This document shows, in pieces, positions 23,161 through 31,212 of a DNA stretch of 36,752 nt. The notes beneath the pieces are model-generated. The model was not told the DNA's origin. It saw only the letters and a program-made list of their open reading frames with translations, and ran no database searches. A program made the position numbers and the translations under genes. The DNA comes from JAPUIN01 sp041580375 (GTDB lineage: Bacteria; Acidobacteriota; Polarisedimenticolia; Gp22-AA2), in assembly GCA_041580375.1 (NCBI GenBank), contig JBFGDZ010000012.1, positions 1 to 36,752 of the forward strand, in the 5' to 3' direction. Position 1 is the first letter of the stretch. Every line of letters begins with the position of its first letter.

Positions 23161-25727
23161 CCTTCGATGTGATACAGGGTCGACAGGATGCGGCGGTAGC
23201 TGTACGCGTACGCCCGGCCGTCCGGGGCGATTGTCATGAATCCGATGTCCAGGAGCCCGGCGCGGTCGTCCGGCAGCAGCTCCTTCCAGAGCGTCCTCCG
23301 GCCCGTCATCAGATCGAGCCGTTCGATGCGCGCCGGCAGCTCCCCGAGCCGCGTCACGAACAGGCTCGCGCCGTCGGACGACCAGCGCAGGGCGCGATCC
23401 TCGGGACCCGCTCCCGGCACGGGGCGCGCGTCCCCTCCCGCCACCGGATAGAGCCGCAGGGCTTCGTCGATGGGTGACGCGGCGATGAACTCCCCGTCGG
23501 CGGAGAGGGCGTAGATCGACACGAGCCCTTCGGGACTGATCGGCCGCGGCGTCCCCCCCTCCGTGTCGAGGAGAAAGAGCCTGAGCAGACCGCCCTTCTT
23601 CCCACCGAGGAGCAGAATCCTCTCGCCGTCCGGGAGCCACTCGGCCCCCACCAGATCGAAGCCGGGGACGTCGATCGTGCGCGGCGTGCCGACGCCCCTC
23701 GGAAGGATGACGAGACGATCGGTCCGGTCGACCGGGATCGCCATGGCCCACCTGCCGTCGGGAGAGAGCGCCGTCGACGTTCCCTCGCCCAGGCGCACGG
23801 CGGGGCCGCCGTTCGTCGGCCTCAAGTAGACGGAGAACTCCGGCCCACCCCCCTGACCCTGCTCCTCGAACAGCAGCCACTCGCCGTCGGCGCTGAGGTA
23901 GCCCGGCCGCGACCAGTCGAGCCACGACAGATCCCGCTCGGTCGACTCGCCCGGGGCGAGCCCCATGATCCCGCGCCGCGCGGTGTTGCGCGAGAGGAGA
24001 ACCTGCCCCGTCGGGGCGACGTCCTGCAGCGACAGGTCGGCCGGCGCGCCGTCGACGGTCCGCTGGCGACCCTCCGGATCGACGGCATGCAGCGCGCGGA
24101 CGTTTCCCGTCCGTCCCGCGGTGAACCAGATCTCCTCCCCCGAGGGGGACCAGGCGAGGCCGCCCGAGCTGCTGAACGGGTCGGTCAGCATCGTGCTCCG
24201 CCCCCTGAGATCCACGAGGCCGACCTGGCCCCGGTTGTCGCCGATTCCGGGATGGTGCAGGAACGCGATCCGCTTCCCGTCGCGCGACAGCCGCGGCGAG
24301 CTGATCCAGCCGGTCGTCTCGTACAGCACGTCGCCGATCGGGTGCTCGAGGCGGTACCGGCCGCCGACGGAGCGCGCCACGATCAGGCTCTTCCCGTCCG
24401 GGCCCCAGTCGGCGTCCTGGACGTTCTCCAGGACCGGCCGCGGCACCCCGCCCGCGAGCGGAACGCGGGCGAGCGTGCCTCCGCGCATCCAGCCGATGGT
24501 GAAGGTCGGATTCATCAGGATCGCCATCTCGCCCGTCGGCGAGACGGCCAGGATCTCGGCCCGCGTCAGGCCGAGCGCCCTCGACTCGGGGCTGCCGGGC
24601 CGCGTGGAGTAGAGCTCCGCGGGGCCGCCGTCCCACGCGGCGCCGTACACGACCGACTGGCCGTCCGGCGTGAAGCGTGCGGAGAACAGGCTTCCCTGCC
24701 GGAACGTCATCTGGCTGTAGGTCGGGCTCGCGGGCTCCGGGCGCGTTCCCCGCCCGATGAAGAAGGCCGCCGCGAGCGCCGCGAGCGCCAGCGCCATGCC
24801 CAGGGCGCGCCGCGCTCGCCCGCCGCCGGGCCGCAACTCCGTGGCGGCGCTCCGCGCGATGCCGGACGGCGACGTCTCCGAGAGCGCCTCCAGCTGGAAG
24901 GCGAGGTCCCGGGCCGACTGGAAGCGCTCGTCGGGGCGCTTCTCGAGGCAGTGCTCCACGATCCGATCGAGGCCCGGGGGCGCGTCGCGGACCACGCTCG
25001 ACACCTCCGGCGGATCCTGCTTCAGGATGGCGTTCATCGTCTCGACCGACGACTCTCCCTCGAACGCGCGCCTGCCCGTGAGCATCTCGTGCAGGATGGC
25101 GCCGAAACTGAAGATGTCCGACCGGTGGTCGGCCGGCTGGCCGCGCACCTGCTCGGGGGACATGTAGCCGGCCGTCCCCAGCACGACGCCGGCGCCGGTC
25201 TCCATCTGCGTCGGCGCCGCGCTCAGGTTCGCCGCGACGTCGTCGTTCCCTGTCAGCTTGGCCAGGCCGAAGTCCAGGATCTTCACGCGGCCGTCCCGGG
25301 TGACGAACAGGTTCTCCGGCTTGAGGTCGCGGTGGACGATCCCTTTCAGGTGCGCCGCGGCGAGGCCCTCGGCGATCTGCCGGGCGAAGTCGATCGCCTT
25401 GCGCGGGGGGAGGGGCGTCTCCCGGATGCGATCCCGGAGTGTCTCCCCCTCGAGCAGCTCCTGGACGACGTACGGCGCGCCTTCGTGCGACCCGGCATCG
25501 TGAACGGCGAGGATGTTCGGATGATTCAGCTGTCCGGCCGCGCGCGCCTCCTGCTCGAATCTCCGCAGGCGATCGGCGTCACCGAGAAACGAGGGCGGGA
25601 GGACCTTGACGGCGACGTCCCGCGCGAGACGCTCGTCGCGCGCGCGGTAGACCTCGCCCATGCCTCCCGCTCCGATCCGCTCCCGGATCTCGTACGGTCC
25701 GATCCTCGTCCCCTGCGTCAGCGCCAC
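23151..25727 (-). CDS. Membrane Ser/Thr protein kinase with TolB/WD40-like C-terminal domain
   Basis: An 858-residue eukaryotic-like kinase. Kinase motifs are the Gly loop IGAGGMGEVY, Lys41, HRDLKPEN (Asp134), DFGLAK (Asp152), and GTAGYMSPEQVRG in the activation segment. One membrane helix lies near residues 303-322 (ALGMALALAALAAAFFIG). The external ~530 residues hold repeated beta-propeller-like units such as FTPDGQSVVYG, WSPSGEEIWFT, LSPDGRWAMAI and LSADGEFIAAS. This architecture is frequent in Acidobacteriota. The propeller may sense an envelope signal; the targets are unknown. GTG start with GGAG upstream. It is convergent with the aminotransferase. Confidence 0.93.
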   Translation of the reverse strand: MALTQGTRIGPYEIRERIGAGGMGEVYRARDERLARDVAVKVLPPSFLGDADRLRRFEQEARAAGQLNHPNILAVHDAGSHEGAPYVVQELLEGETLRDRIRETPLPPRKAIDFARQIAEGLAAAHLKGIVHRDLKPENLFVTRDGRVKILDFGLAKLTGNDDVAANLSAAPTQMETGAGVVLGTAGYMSPEQVRGQPADHRSDIFSFGAILHEMLTGRRAFEGESSVETMNAILKQDPPEVSSVVRDAPPGLDRIVEHCLEKRPDERFQSARDLAFQLEALSETSPSGIARSAATELRPGGGRARRALGMALALAALAAAFFIGRGTRPEPASPTYSQMTFRQGSLFSARFTPDGQSVVYGAAWDGGPAELYSTRPGSPESRALGLTRAEILAVSPTGEMAILMNPTFTIGWMRGGTLARVPLAGGVPRPVLENVQDADWGPDGKSLIVARSVGGRYRLEHPIGDVLYETTGWISSPRLSRDGKRIAFLHHPGIGDNRGQVGLVDLRGRSTMLTDPFSSSGGLAWSPSGEEIWFTAGRTGNVRALHAVDPEGRQRTVDGAPADLSLQDVAPTGQVLLSRNTARRGIMGLAPGESTERDLSWLDWSRPGYLSADGEWLLFEEQGQGGGPEFSVYLRPTNGGPAVRLGEGTSTALSPDGRWAMAIPVDRTDRLVILPRGVGTPRTIDVPGFDLVGAEWLPDGERILLLGGKKGGLLRLFLLDTEGGTPRPISPEGLVSIYALSADGEFIAASPIDEALRLYPVAGGDARPVPGAGPEDRALRWSSDGASLFVTRLGELPARIERLDLMTGRRTLWKELLPDDRAGLLDIGFMTIAPDGRAYAYSYRRILSTLYHIEGLR

Positions 25728-25895
25728 GCGCGCGCTCCTCTCACCCGGATCTTCTCACCCCCGTCGCGATAGACTGTGCGCGCGCGGCGGCGATGGCGAC
25801 GAAGGCGCGCGCGACGATCGGGACATGGAACCGCCGGTCCGGCGGTGAATCTTACCATCCGCGACCCGCTCCGGGCCGCGCGGAGGGAGGGGATC

Positions 25896-26948
25896 ATGAA
25901 GCGGACGACGCTCCTGCTGGCACTCGTTATCGGCCTGGGCGCCTGCGCACCGGGCGGCGCGGGGCCGGACGCCCCGGCGGCCGGCGCGGGCGATCGACGG
26001 GATGCCGGAGGCGCGGTCGCCGCGCGGGACGCGGAGCGGCTCGAATGGGCGATCGCCATCCACGGCGGCGCCGGGACGATCCCGAAGACGACGCCGCCTG
26101 AGGAGAGTCGCGCCTATCTCGAAAGCCTGCGCAGGGCCCTGGGGATCGGCACCACCATCCTCAAGCAGGGCGGGACGGCGCTCGACGCGGCGGAGAAGGT
26201 GGTCGTCTTCCTCGAGGACGATCCCCTGTTCAACGCCGGCCGCGGGGCGGTGTTCAACCGGGAGGGGGGACACGAGCTGGACGCCTCGATCATGGACGGC
26301 CGCACGCGCGGCTGCGGCGCCGTCGCCGGCGTGACGACGGTGCGGAATCCGATCTCGCTCGCCCGCCGGGTGATGGAATCGACGCGACACATCCTTTTGA
26401 TGGGGGAGGGCGCCGAACGATTCGCCGACGCGATGCGCGTCGAGCGGGTGAAGCCGTCCTATTTCGACACGGAGTGGCGCCGCGAGCAGTGGCACCGTCA
26501 TCTGGAGGAGCAGAAAACGGGGTCCCCGCCCTCCGATCGGGGCACCGTCGGCGCCGTCGTCCTGGATCGGCACGGGAACCTCGCGGCCGCGACCTCGACC
26601 GGCGGCCTCACCGGCAAGATGTTCGGGCGGATCGGCGACACGCCGATCCCCGGGGCCGGCAACTACGCCGACAACGGCACCTGCGCCGTCTCCGGCACCG
26701 GCACCGGGGAGGAGTTCATCCGCCACAACGTCGCCTACCGCGTCTCGGCGCTGATGGAGTACCGCGGGCTCCTCCTGCAGGAGGCGGCGGCGGAGGTCGT
26801 CCACCGCGTCATGAAGCCCGGCGACGGCGGCGTCATCGCGGTCGACCGCGGCGGCCGCATCGCGATGGAGTTCAGTTCGAACGGGATGTACCGCGGGGCG
26901 GCCGATTCGACCGGCCGCTTCGAGGTGGCGATCTGGGAGGCGCCCTGA
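25896..26948 (+). CDS. Lipoprotein isoaspartyl peptidase / type III L-asparaginase
   Basis: A 350-residue Ntn hydrolase. The start at 25896 follows GGAGGGAGGGG. A lipobox (GLGAC, Cys17) implies membrane anchoring outside the cytoplasm. The enzyme begins AIAIHGGAGTIPK and includes FNAGRGAVFN and LDASIMDGRT. The self-cleavage site is DRGTVGAVVLD, where the Thr after Gly becomes the catalytic N-terminus, followed by ATSTGGLTGK and GAGNYAD. It would remove isoaspartyl residues from damaged peptides or deamidate asparagine. A ~35-residue Ala/Gly/Asp linker separates anchor and enzyme. Confidence 0.94.
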   Translation: MKRTTLLLALVIGLGACAPGGAGPDAPAAGAGDRRDAGGAVAARDAERLEWAIAIHGGAGTIPKTTPPEESRAYLESLRRALGIGTTILKQGGTALDAAEKVVVFLEDDPLFNAGRGAVFNREGGHELDASIMDGRTRGCGAVAGVTTVRNPISLARRVMESTRHILLMGEGAERFADAMRVERVKPSYFDTEWRREQWHRHLEEQKTGSPPSDRGTVGAVVLDRHGNLAAATSTGGLTGKMFGRIGDTPIPGAGNYADNGTCAVSGTGTGEEFIRHNVAYRVSALMEYRGLLLQEAAAEVVHRVMKPGDGGVIAVDRGGRIAMEFSSNGMYRGAADSTGRFEVAIWEAP

Positions 26949-26949
26949 A

Positions 26950-26974
26950 CGCGCGGGGCGGAGCGCACCGCGCG
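26950..26974. terminator. Hairpin between convergent asparaginase and PDZ genes
   Basis: CGCGCGG (26950-26956) pairs with CCGCGCG (26968-26974) across an 11-nt loop in a 31-nt convergent gap. No T tract on either strand. Confidence 0.35.
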
Positions 26975-26979
26975 AAGCG

Positions 26980-27495
26980 TCAGCGATCCGGACCCGGCTC
27001 CTCCGCGGCGTGCTCGAGCATGTGCATGCCGATCCAGCGGGCCATCACGTCGGCCGGCATCGGCGCGAGGGTGAGCGTGATCTCGCGATCGGCGCCGTCG
27101 CGCCGGATCGTGTACGTGACCGAGTGGCCCGGCTTCCACTGCTTGTGAAGTTTCTCGAGCGCCTCGCGGTTCTCCTTGACGATCCGGACGCCGTCGAGCG
27201 CGTACAGCAGGTCGCCGGGCCGGATCCCGGCCGACTGGGCCGGGCTGCCAGGGACGATCCCCTGCACCGTGTAGGCGCCGGTCTCCTCGTCCACGTCCAG
27301 CTCGACCCCGACGAATCCGGACGCCCGCATCTTCTTCGCCATGTAGTCCAGGCACTCCTGCAGCGGCCGGTCGCACTTCTTCCCCGCCTCGCCCGCGGCG
27401 GCTGGCGCCGCCCATACGGCCAGTAAAAGGACGGCGGCGAGCAGCCGCGTGACCAGGCCGCCGCGCCCCGTTCCGATCCATCGCTTCCCGTTCAT
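26980..27495 (-). CDS. Secreted single-PDZ-domain protein
   Basis: A 171-residue exported protein with a signal peptide ending near APAAAGEA. A Cys pair follows (KKCDRPLQECLDYMAKKM), then one PDZ domain (about residues 62-145): GFVGVELDVDEETGAYTV, IVPGSPAQSAGIRPGDLLYA and LDGVRIVKENREAL. There is no protease domain, so it is a binding module that presumably recognises a protein C-terminus in the envelope. GGAGG precedes the ATG by 8 nt. The upstream gap carries three GTAAA-type repeats. It is convergent with the asparaginase gene. Confidence 0.88.
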   Translation of the reverse strand: MNGKRWIGTGRGGLVTRLLAAVLLLAVWAAPAAAGEAGKKCDRPLQECLDYMAKKMRASGFVGVELDVDEETGAYTVQGIVPGSPAQSAGIRPGDLLYALDGVRIVKENREALEKLHKQWKPGHSVTYTIRRDGADREITLTLAPMPADVMARWIGMHMLEHAAEEPGPDR

Positions 27496-27550
27496 CGAGC
27501 CCGCCTCCGAAATCTTCCCTCGTTCCGGCCAGAAATGTACACGCGCCGGG

Positions 27551-27607
27551 CGTAAATGTCCCGTTCCGCCATGTAAAAAGGTGTCTCGGCCGTCAAGGGT
27601 GTGTAAA
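27551..27607. repeat. Three (C/T)GTAAA repeats upstream of the PDZ gene
   Basis: CGTAAA (27551), TGTAAA (27572) and TGTAAA (27602) occur in the same orientation, spaced 21 and 30 bp, close to whole helical turns. A related GAAATGTAC is at 27532. The stretch is AT-richer than its surroundings and lies in the 141-nt gap before the minus-strand PDZ gene. Possibly an operator. Confidence 0.45.
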
Positions 27608-27636
27608 GGTTCGGGACGGGGCGGCCGGTGCCCCAG

Positions 27637-28770
27637 TTATCTCTTCGATCCCGCCTCCGCGGCACCGGCCAGGAGTCCGGCCCGGTACGCCTTCCGGCGG
27701 CGCCGGTCGATGGTGTCGACGGCGCGGACGGCGTACTCCTGCACCGTGTAGATCTGCTTCATGACCGGCTCGTCGCGCCGCCGGGTCATGTCGCCGACGG
27801 CGAACAGGCCCGCCACGCTCGTCTCCCCGTTCCGATCCACGAGCACGTGGCGCACCTCCGGCGGCGCGTCCGTCTCCTCCAGCTCGGCGCCGAGTTTGCG
27901 CGCCAGATCGTTGTAGACGCGGTGCAGCCCCATCGACACGAAGGCCAGCTCGACGTCGACCCGCGAGCCGTCCTCGAGGGTGAAGCCGCGGAGCGTCGCC
28001 CCCTTGCCGGCGCCGTGGATGTCGGTCAGCCGGCCGTGCCGGATCGCGACCTTCTCCAGGGCCAGCAGCCGGTCGCGCTCCTCGCTCCATCCGGGCGGCT
28101 CGCCCGCCGTCAGGAGGGTCACGTCCGATCCGTAGCGCTCGCGGATCATCAGCGCCACCTCCGCCGCCTCGGTCCCCGCGCCGATGACCCCGACCTTGCG
28201 GCCCCGCGTCAGGTGACCCTCGCAGCGGATGCAGTAGAGCAGCGCCTCGTGGTTCGCGTACGGGAAGACCCAGTGGATGCCGGCGAGGTCCCTGTCGCCC
28301 CGCGCCTTGTGGATCACCGGCTGGCGATCCATCACGCCGGTCGAGAGGATCAGGCTCTCCGATTCGTGCGTCGCTCCGCCGGCGGTCGTGACGCGGAACG
28401 CGCCGCCGGCCTTCTCCGCCGACGCGGCGCGATCCTCCACCATCTGCACGTGCTCCGCGTACTCCGCCTCGATGCGCGCCCGGGCGTTGCGGACGAGATC
28501 CCGGGTCGAGATGTGCATGTGCGCGCCCTCGACTTTCGACGCGGAGTCCGGCGCGTCGTCGCGCAGCAGATCGGCCGCCTTCTCCTGCACGATACCGGGA
28601 TGGATGCCGATCATGTTGTCGATGTTCACGACGTAGGCGGCGCGGCTGGATCTGTCCGTGCCGCGATCGCCGAGGATCCAGATCGTGTCCAGATCGTACT
28701 GCGCGGCGCGCAGCGCGGCGGCCGCGCCCCCCACGCCCCCGCCGACGACGATCAGGTGCCCGCGCTTCAT
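27637..28770 (-). CDS. Thioredoxin-reductase-like FAD/NAD(P) oxidoreductase
   Basis: A 377-residue flavoprotein with an N-terminal FAD site VVGGGVGGAAAA (residues 8-19), a redox CxxC pair Cys180/Cys183 in CIRCEG, an NAD(P) site VIGAGTEAAE, and the C-terminal FAD motif VAGLFAVGDMTRR. In thioredoxin reductase the matching motif is CATCDG and lies near residue 135; here it is later because the N-terminal half is longer. The partner and substrate are unknown. Its ATG overlaps the M28 peptidase stop (ATGA), so the two are co-translated. The frame remains open upstream inside the peptidase gene, but that is a GC artefact. Confidence 0.88.
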   Translation of the reverse strand: MKRGHLIVVGGGVGGAAAALRAAQYDLDTIWILGDRGTDRSSRAAYVVNIDNMIGIHPGIVQEKAADLLRDDAPDSASKVEGAHMHISTRDLVRNARARIEAEYAEHVQMVEDRAASAEKAGGAFRVTTAGGATHESESLILSTGVMDRQPVIHKARGDRDLAGIHWVFPYANHEALLYCIRCEGHLTRGRKVGVIGAGTEAAEVALMIRERYGSDVTLLTAGEPPGWSEERDRLLALEKVAIRHGRLTDIHGAGKGATLRGFTLEDGSRVDVELAFVSMGLHRVYNDLARKLGAELEETDAPPEVRHVLVDRNGETSVAGLFAVGDMTRRRDEPVMKQIYTVQEYAVRAVDTIDRRRRKAYRAGLLAGAAEAGSKR

Positions 28771-31121
28771 GACGGATCCTCCTGGGCGCCCGCCGCCGCC
28801 TTGCTCCCCGCGGCGCTGCGCCGCAGGAGCCGCGCGGCCTCGCTCACGGTCGCCGTCCGCCGGCGCGCGGCGGCCGTCAGCGCCCCCGCCCCCTTCCGCG
28901 CGCCGTCGATGTCGCCGTCCCGCAGGAAGCCGCGCAGCCCGGGGAGCGTCTCGGCGGCGTAGGACGGCAGCGGCGCGTAGACGAGGTGGCGGAACCAGGG
29001 GCGATCCGGCAGGCCTTCGGGATCGAGAAGATCCCGCTCCGCCTTCATGAGGAGGGCATTGACCGCCCGGTGCGCCGCGGCGTTCGGACGGCCGCCGGCG
29101 AGGTGCTCCGACACCGCGCGATCGAGATCGGCCGCGGCCCTCTCCCAGGCGAGGAGCGCGGCGTCCAGATCGGCGATCTCCCGCGGCGCGGCGGCGGCAT
29201 TGCCGTCCTCCCCTACCGCGGCGGCCCCCGCGATCGCGTCCTTCAGATAGCCGCGCACGGCTGCCGGGTAGGGCGACTCCTCGAACGGCAGGATGTCGGC
29301 GTTCGCCATCCGGTACGCCATCACGCCCCACAGCCTCGCCATCGCCGCGTGATACAGGAAGCCCGGATCGCCGTGCCGATCCATCCACCGGAAGTTGTCG
29401 TACATCGAATGGTACACGCCATACGGCCCGTCGAATCCGGCGTCGATCGACGGCATCCCGATGTGATTGAAGAAGACGGTGTAATCGGATCCGCTGCCGA
29501 GGACGTCGTACGCCACAGGGCCGTCGCCGGTCTCCGCGGCCGTCCGCAGCCCGTAGAGCCCCTTGAACCCCTCCCCGTCCCCGGCGGCCGCCGTCGCCGC
29601 GTAGAGATCGCGGCCGCTCAGCGGATCGGGGACGGCGCGCAGCGCCTCGGAGATGAAGCGCGCCATCGTCGGGACGGCCGAGGCCTTGAAGTCGCGCCCC
29701 GAGGTGGCGCTGTCGATGTTGAGGCACGCGACCCCGTGACGGGTCAGATCGTCGCGATGCTCCTCGCCCCACTCGGTCGACCCGGTGAGCGTCCACTCCT
29801 CGGCGTCCCAGGATCCGAACACGAGCGTGCGGCGCGGACGCATCCCCTTCCGGGCCAGATCCCCCGCGGCGCGCGCCAGCTCGAGCATGGCGACCGTGCC
29901 GCTCACCGGATCGACGGCACCGTACACCCAGGCGTCGTGATGGTTGCTCAGGATCACGCGGCGCTCCGGCTCTTCGGTGCCGCACAGGACGCCGATGACG
30001 TTGGTGATCGTACGGTTCCCGAAGTTCGAGCGGATGATCAGGCGCACGCGCGCCGGGCCCGGTCCGGTGTGGTAGGTGACCGGCAGGCCCCCCTGCCACC
30101 CCTCGGGGACGACCGGGCCGCCGAGCGCCTCCAGGATCGGCAGGGCGTCGCGTCCGGAGATCGGCATCGACGGGATGCGCGGCAGGATGCGGGATTCCTC
30201 CGGCCGGATACGGCGCGCGCCCTCGAGCGACGCCCAGCCCGGCGTGAGCGGATCGCCCGGGACGATGAAATCGTGCGCCGTCGAGCCCCTCTGCACGTGG
30301 CTGTCGGGGCCCCACGGTCCGAGCGGGTAGACGTCGCCGCGCACGTAGCCGTCCTCCGCCGGGTCGCTGTACAGGACGATCGCGGCGGCCCCCCGACGGT
30401 GCGCCTCGAGCACCTTGCCGCCGCGGTAGCCGCGGAAGTTGCGCGCCAGGACGATGCGGTCCTTCACGTCCACCCCCATCCTCTCGAGCGCATCGAAGTC
30501 CTCCGGCCGGGCGAAGTGGGCGTACACGACCTCGCGGGTGAGATCGGCCGGCGGCGAGTACGCGTGCCAGTTCAGCGCCGCGCGCGGATCGTAGGTGTCC
30601 TTGTCGTCCTCGATCCCGTCCTCAGGGTTGGAGACGAGCCGGGCCGGGCCGGGCTCCACGAGCTCCAGACGCGCCTCCTCGACCGTCCCCATGTAGACGT
30701 CGTATCGCGCGAGCGTCACCTCGAGCCCCGCGTCTTTGAACCGCGCCGCGATGTAGCGGACGACGGCGTCGCTTCCGGGGGTTCCGGCCACGTGCGGATC
30801 CTCGGTCAGGATGCGCGCATGGCGCCGGGCGCGGGCGGGATCCGGGATCGCGACGAGCGCGCGCTCGAGGCGGCGCTGCGCCCCGACGGAATCGCGGTGG
30901 AAGCCGTGGATCGGGCCGGCGCCGATCGTCGCCAGCGCGGGATCGCCGGCCGGCGCGGACGCCGCGTCCGGATCCTCCACGGCGCCGCCGGCCGGGATCG
31001 CGGCCGCGGCCAGCGCCGCCGCCGCGGCGAGGCCGGCGAGCCCGATCGCACGCAGCACGGACGGGCCCTCCGCGCCGCTGCGCGCGGGGACGGACCGGGT
31101 CGGTGCGCATCGTGATCTCAT
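28767..31121 (-). CDS. M28 metallopeptidase, glutamate carboxypeptidase II-like, exported
   Basis: A 784-residue exported peptidase: signal sequence (about residues 22-45), PA domain with YAHFARPEDF and GAAAIVLYSDPAEDGY, and an M28 catalytic domain. Zinc ligands and catalytic residues are visible in order: NHHDAWVYGAVDP, GSWDAEEW, NIDSATSG and YHSMYDN, matching human PSMA. The C-terminal helical region resembles the TFR dimerisation domain. It probably trims acidic or other N-terminal residues from peptides in the periplasm. The ATG has no Shine-Dalgarno but a perfect TATAAT 15 nt upstream. Confidence 0.94.
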   Translation of the reverse strand: MRSRCAPTRSVPARSGAEGPSVLRAIGLAGLAAAAALAAAAIPAGGAVEDPDAASAPAGDPALATIGAGPIHGFHRDSVGAQRRLERALVAIPDPARARRHARILTEDPHVAGTPGSDAVVRYIAARFKDAGLEVTLARYDVYMGTVEEARLELVEPGPARLVSNPEDGIEDDKDTYDPRAALNWHAYSPPADLTREVVYAHFARPEDFDALERMGVDVKDRIVLARNFRGYRGGKVLEAHRRGAAAIVLYSDPAEDGYVRGDVYPLGPWGPDSHVQRGSTAHDFIVPGDPLTPGWASLEGARRIRPEESRILPRIPSMPISGRDALPILEALGGPVVPEGWQGGLPVTYHTGPGPARVRLIIRSNFGNRTITNVIGVLCGTEEPERRVILSNHHDAWVYGAVDPVSGTVAMLELARAAGDLARKGMRPRRTLVFGSWDAEEWTLTGSTEWGEEHRDDLTRHGVACLNIDSATSGRDFKASAVPTMARFISEALRAVPDPLSGRDLYAATAAAGDGEGFKGLYGLRTAAETGDGPVAYDVLGSGSDYTVFFNHIGMPSIDAGFDGPYGVYHSMYDNFRWMDRHGDPGFLYHAAMARLWGVMAYRMANADILPFEESPYPAAVRGYLKDAIAGAAAVGEDGNAAAAPREIADLDAALLAWERAAADLDRAVSEHLAGGRPNAAAHRAVNALLMKAERDLLDPEGLPDRPWFRHLVYAPLPSYAAETLPGLRGFLRDGDIDGARKGAGALTAAARRRTATVSEAARLLRRSAAGSKAAAGAQEDPS

Positions 31122-31136
31122 GAGACCGGAGGGCGC

Positions 31137-31142
31137 ATTATA
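31137..31142 (-). promoter_or_regulatory. Perfect TATAAT -10 for the M28 peptidase operon
   Basis: TATAAT on the minus strand lies 15 nt before the ATG; no good -35 at 16-18 bp. The expected 5' leader is about 8 nt with no Shine-Dalgarno. Confidence 0.6.
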
Positions 31143-31212
31143 CGCGACCCGGCGCCGGTTCACCCGCGGGTGGACTGCGCGATGTGGCCCGCGCTGGAAA
31201 CGCGACCGAATG

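Noticed and set aside
28771..30315. Upstream extension of the thioredoxin-reductase-like frame
   Set aside because: The extra ~515 codons lie within the M28 gene in another frame and show no domain. The ATG at 28770 directly precedes the FAD motif.
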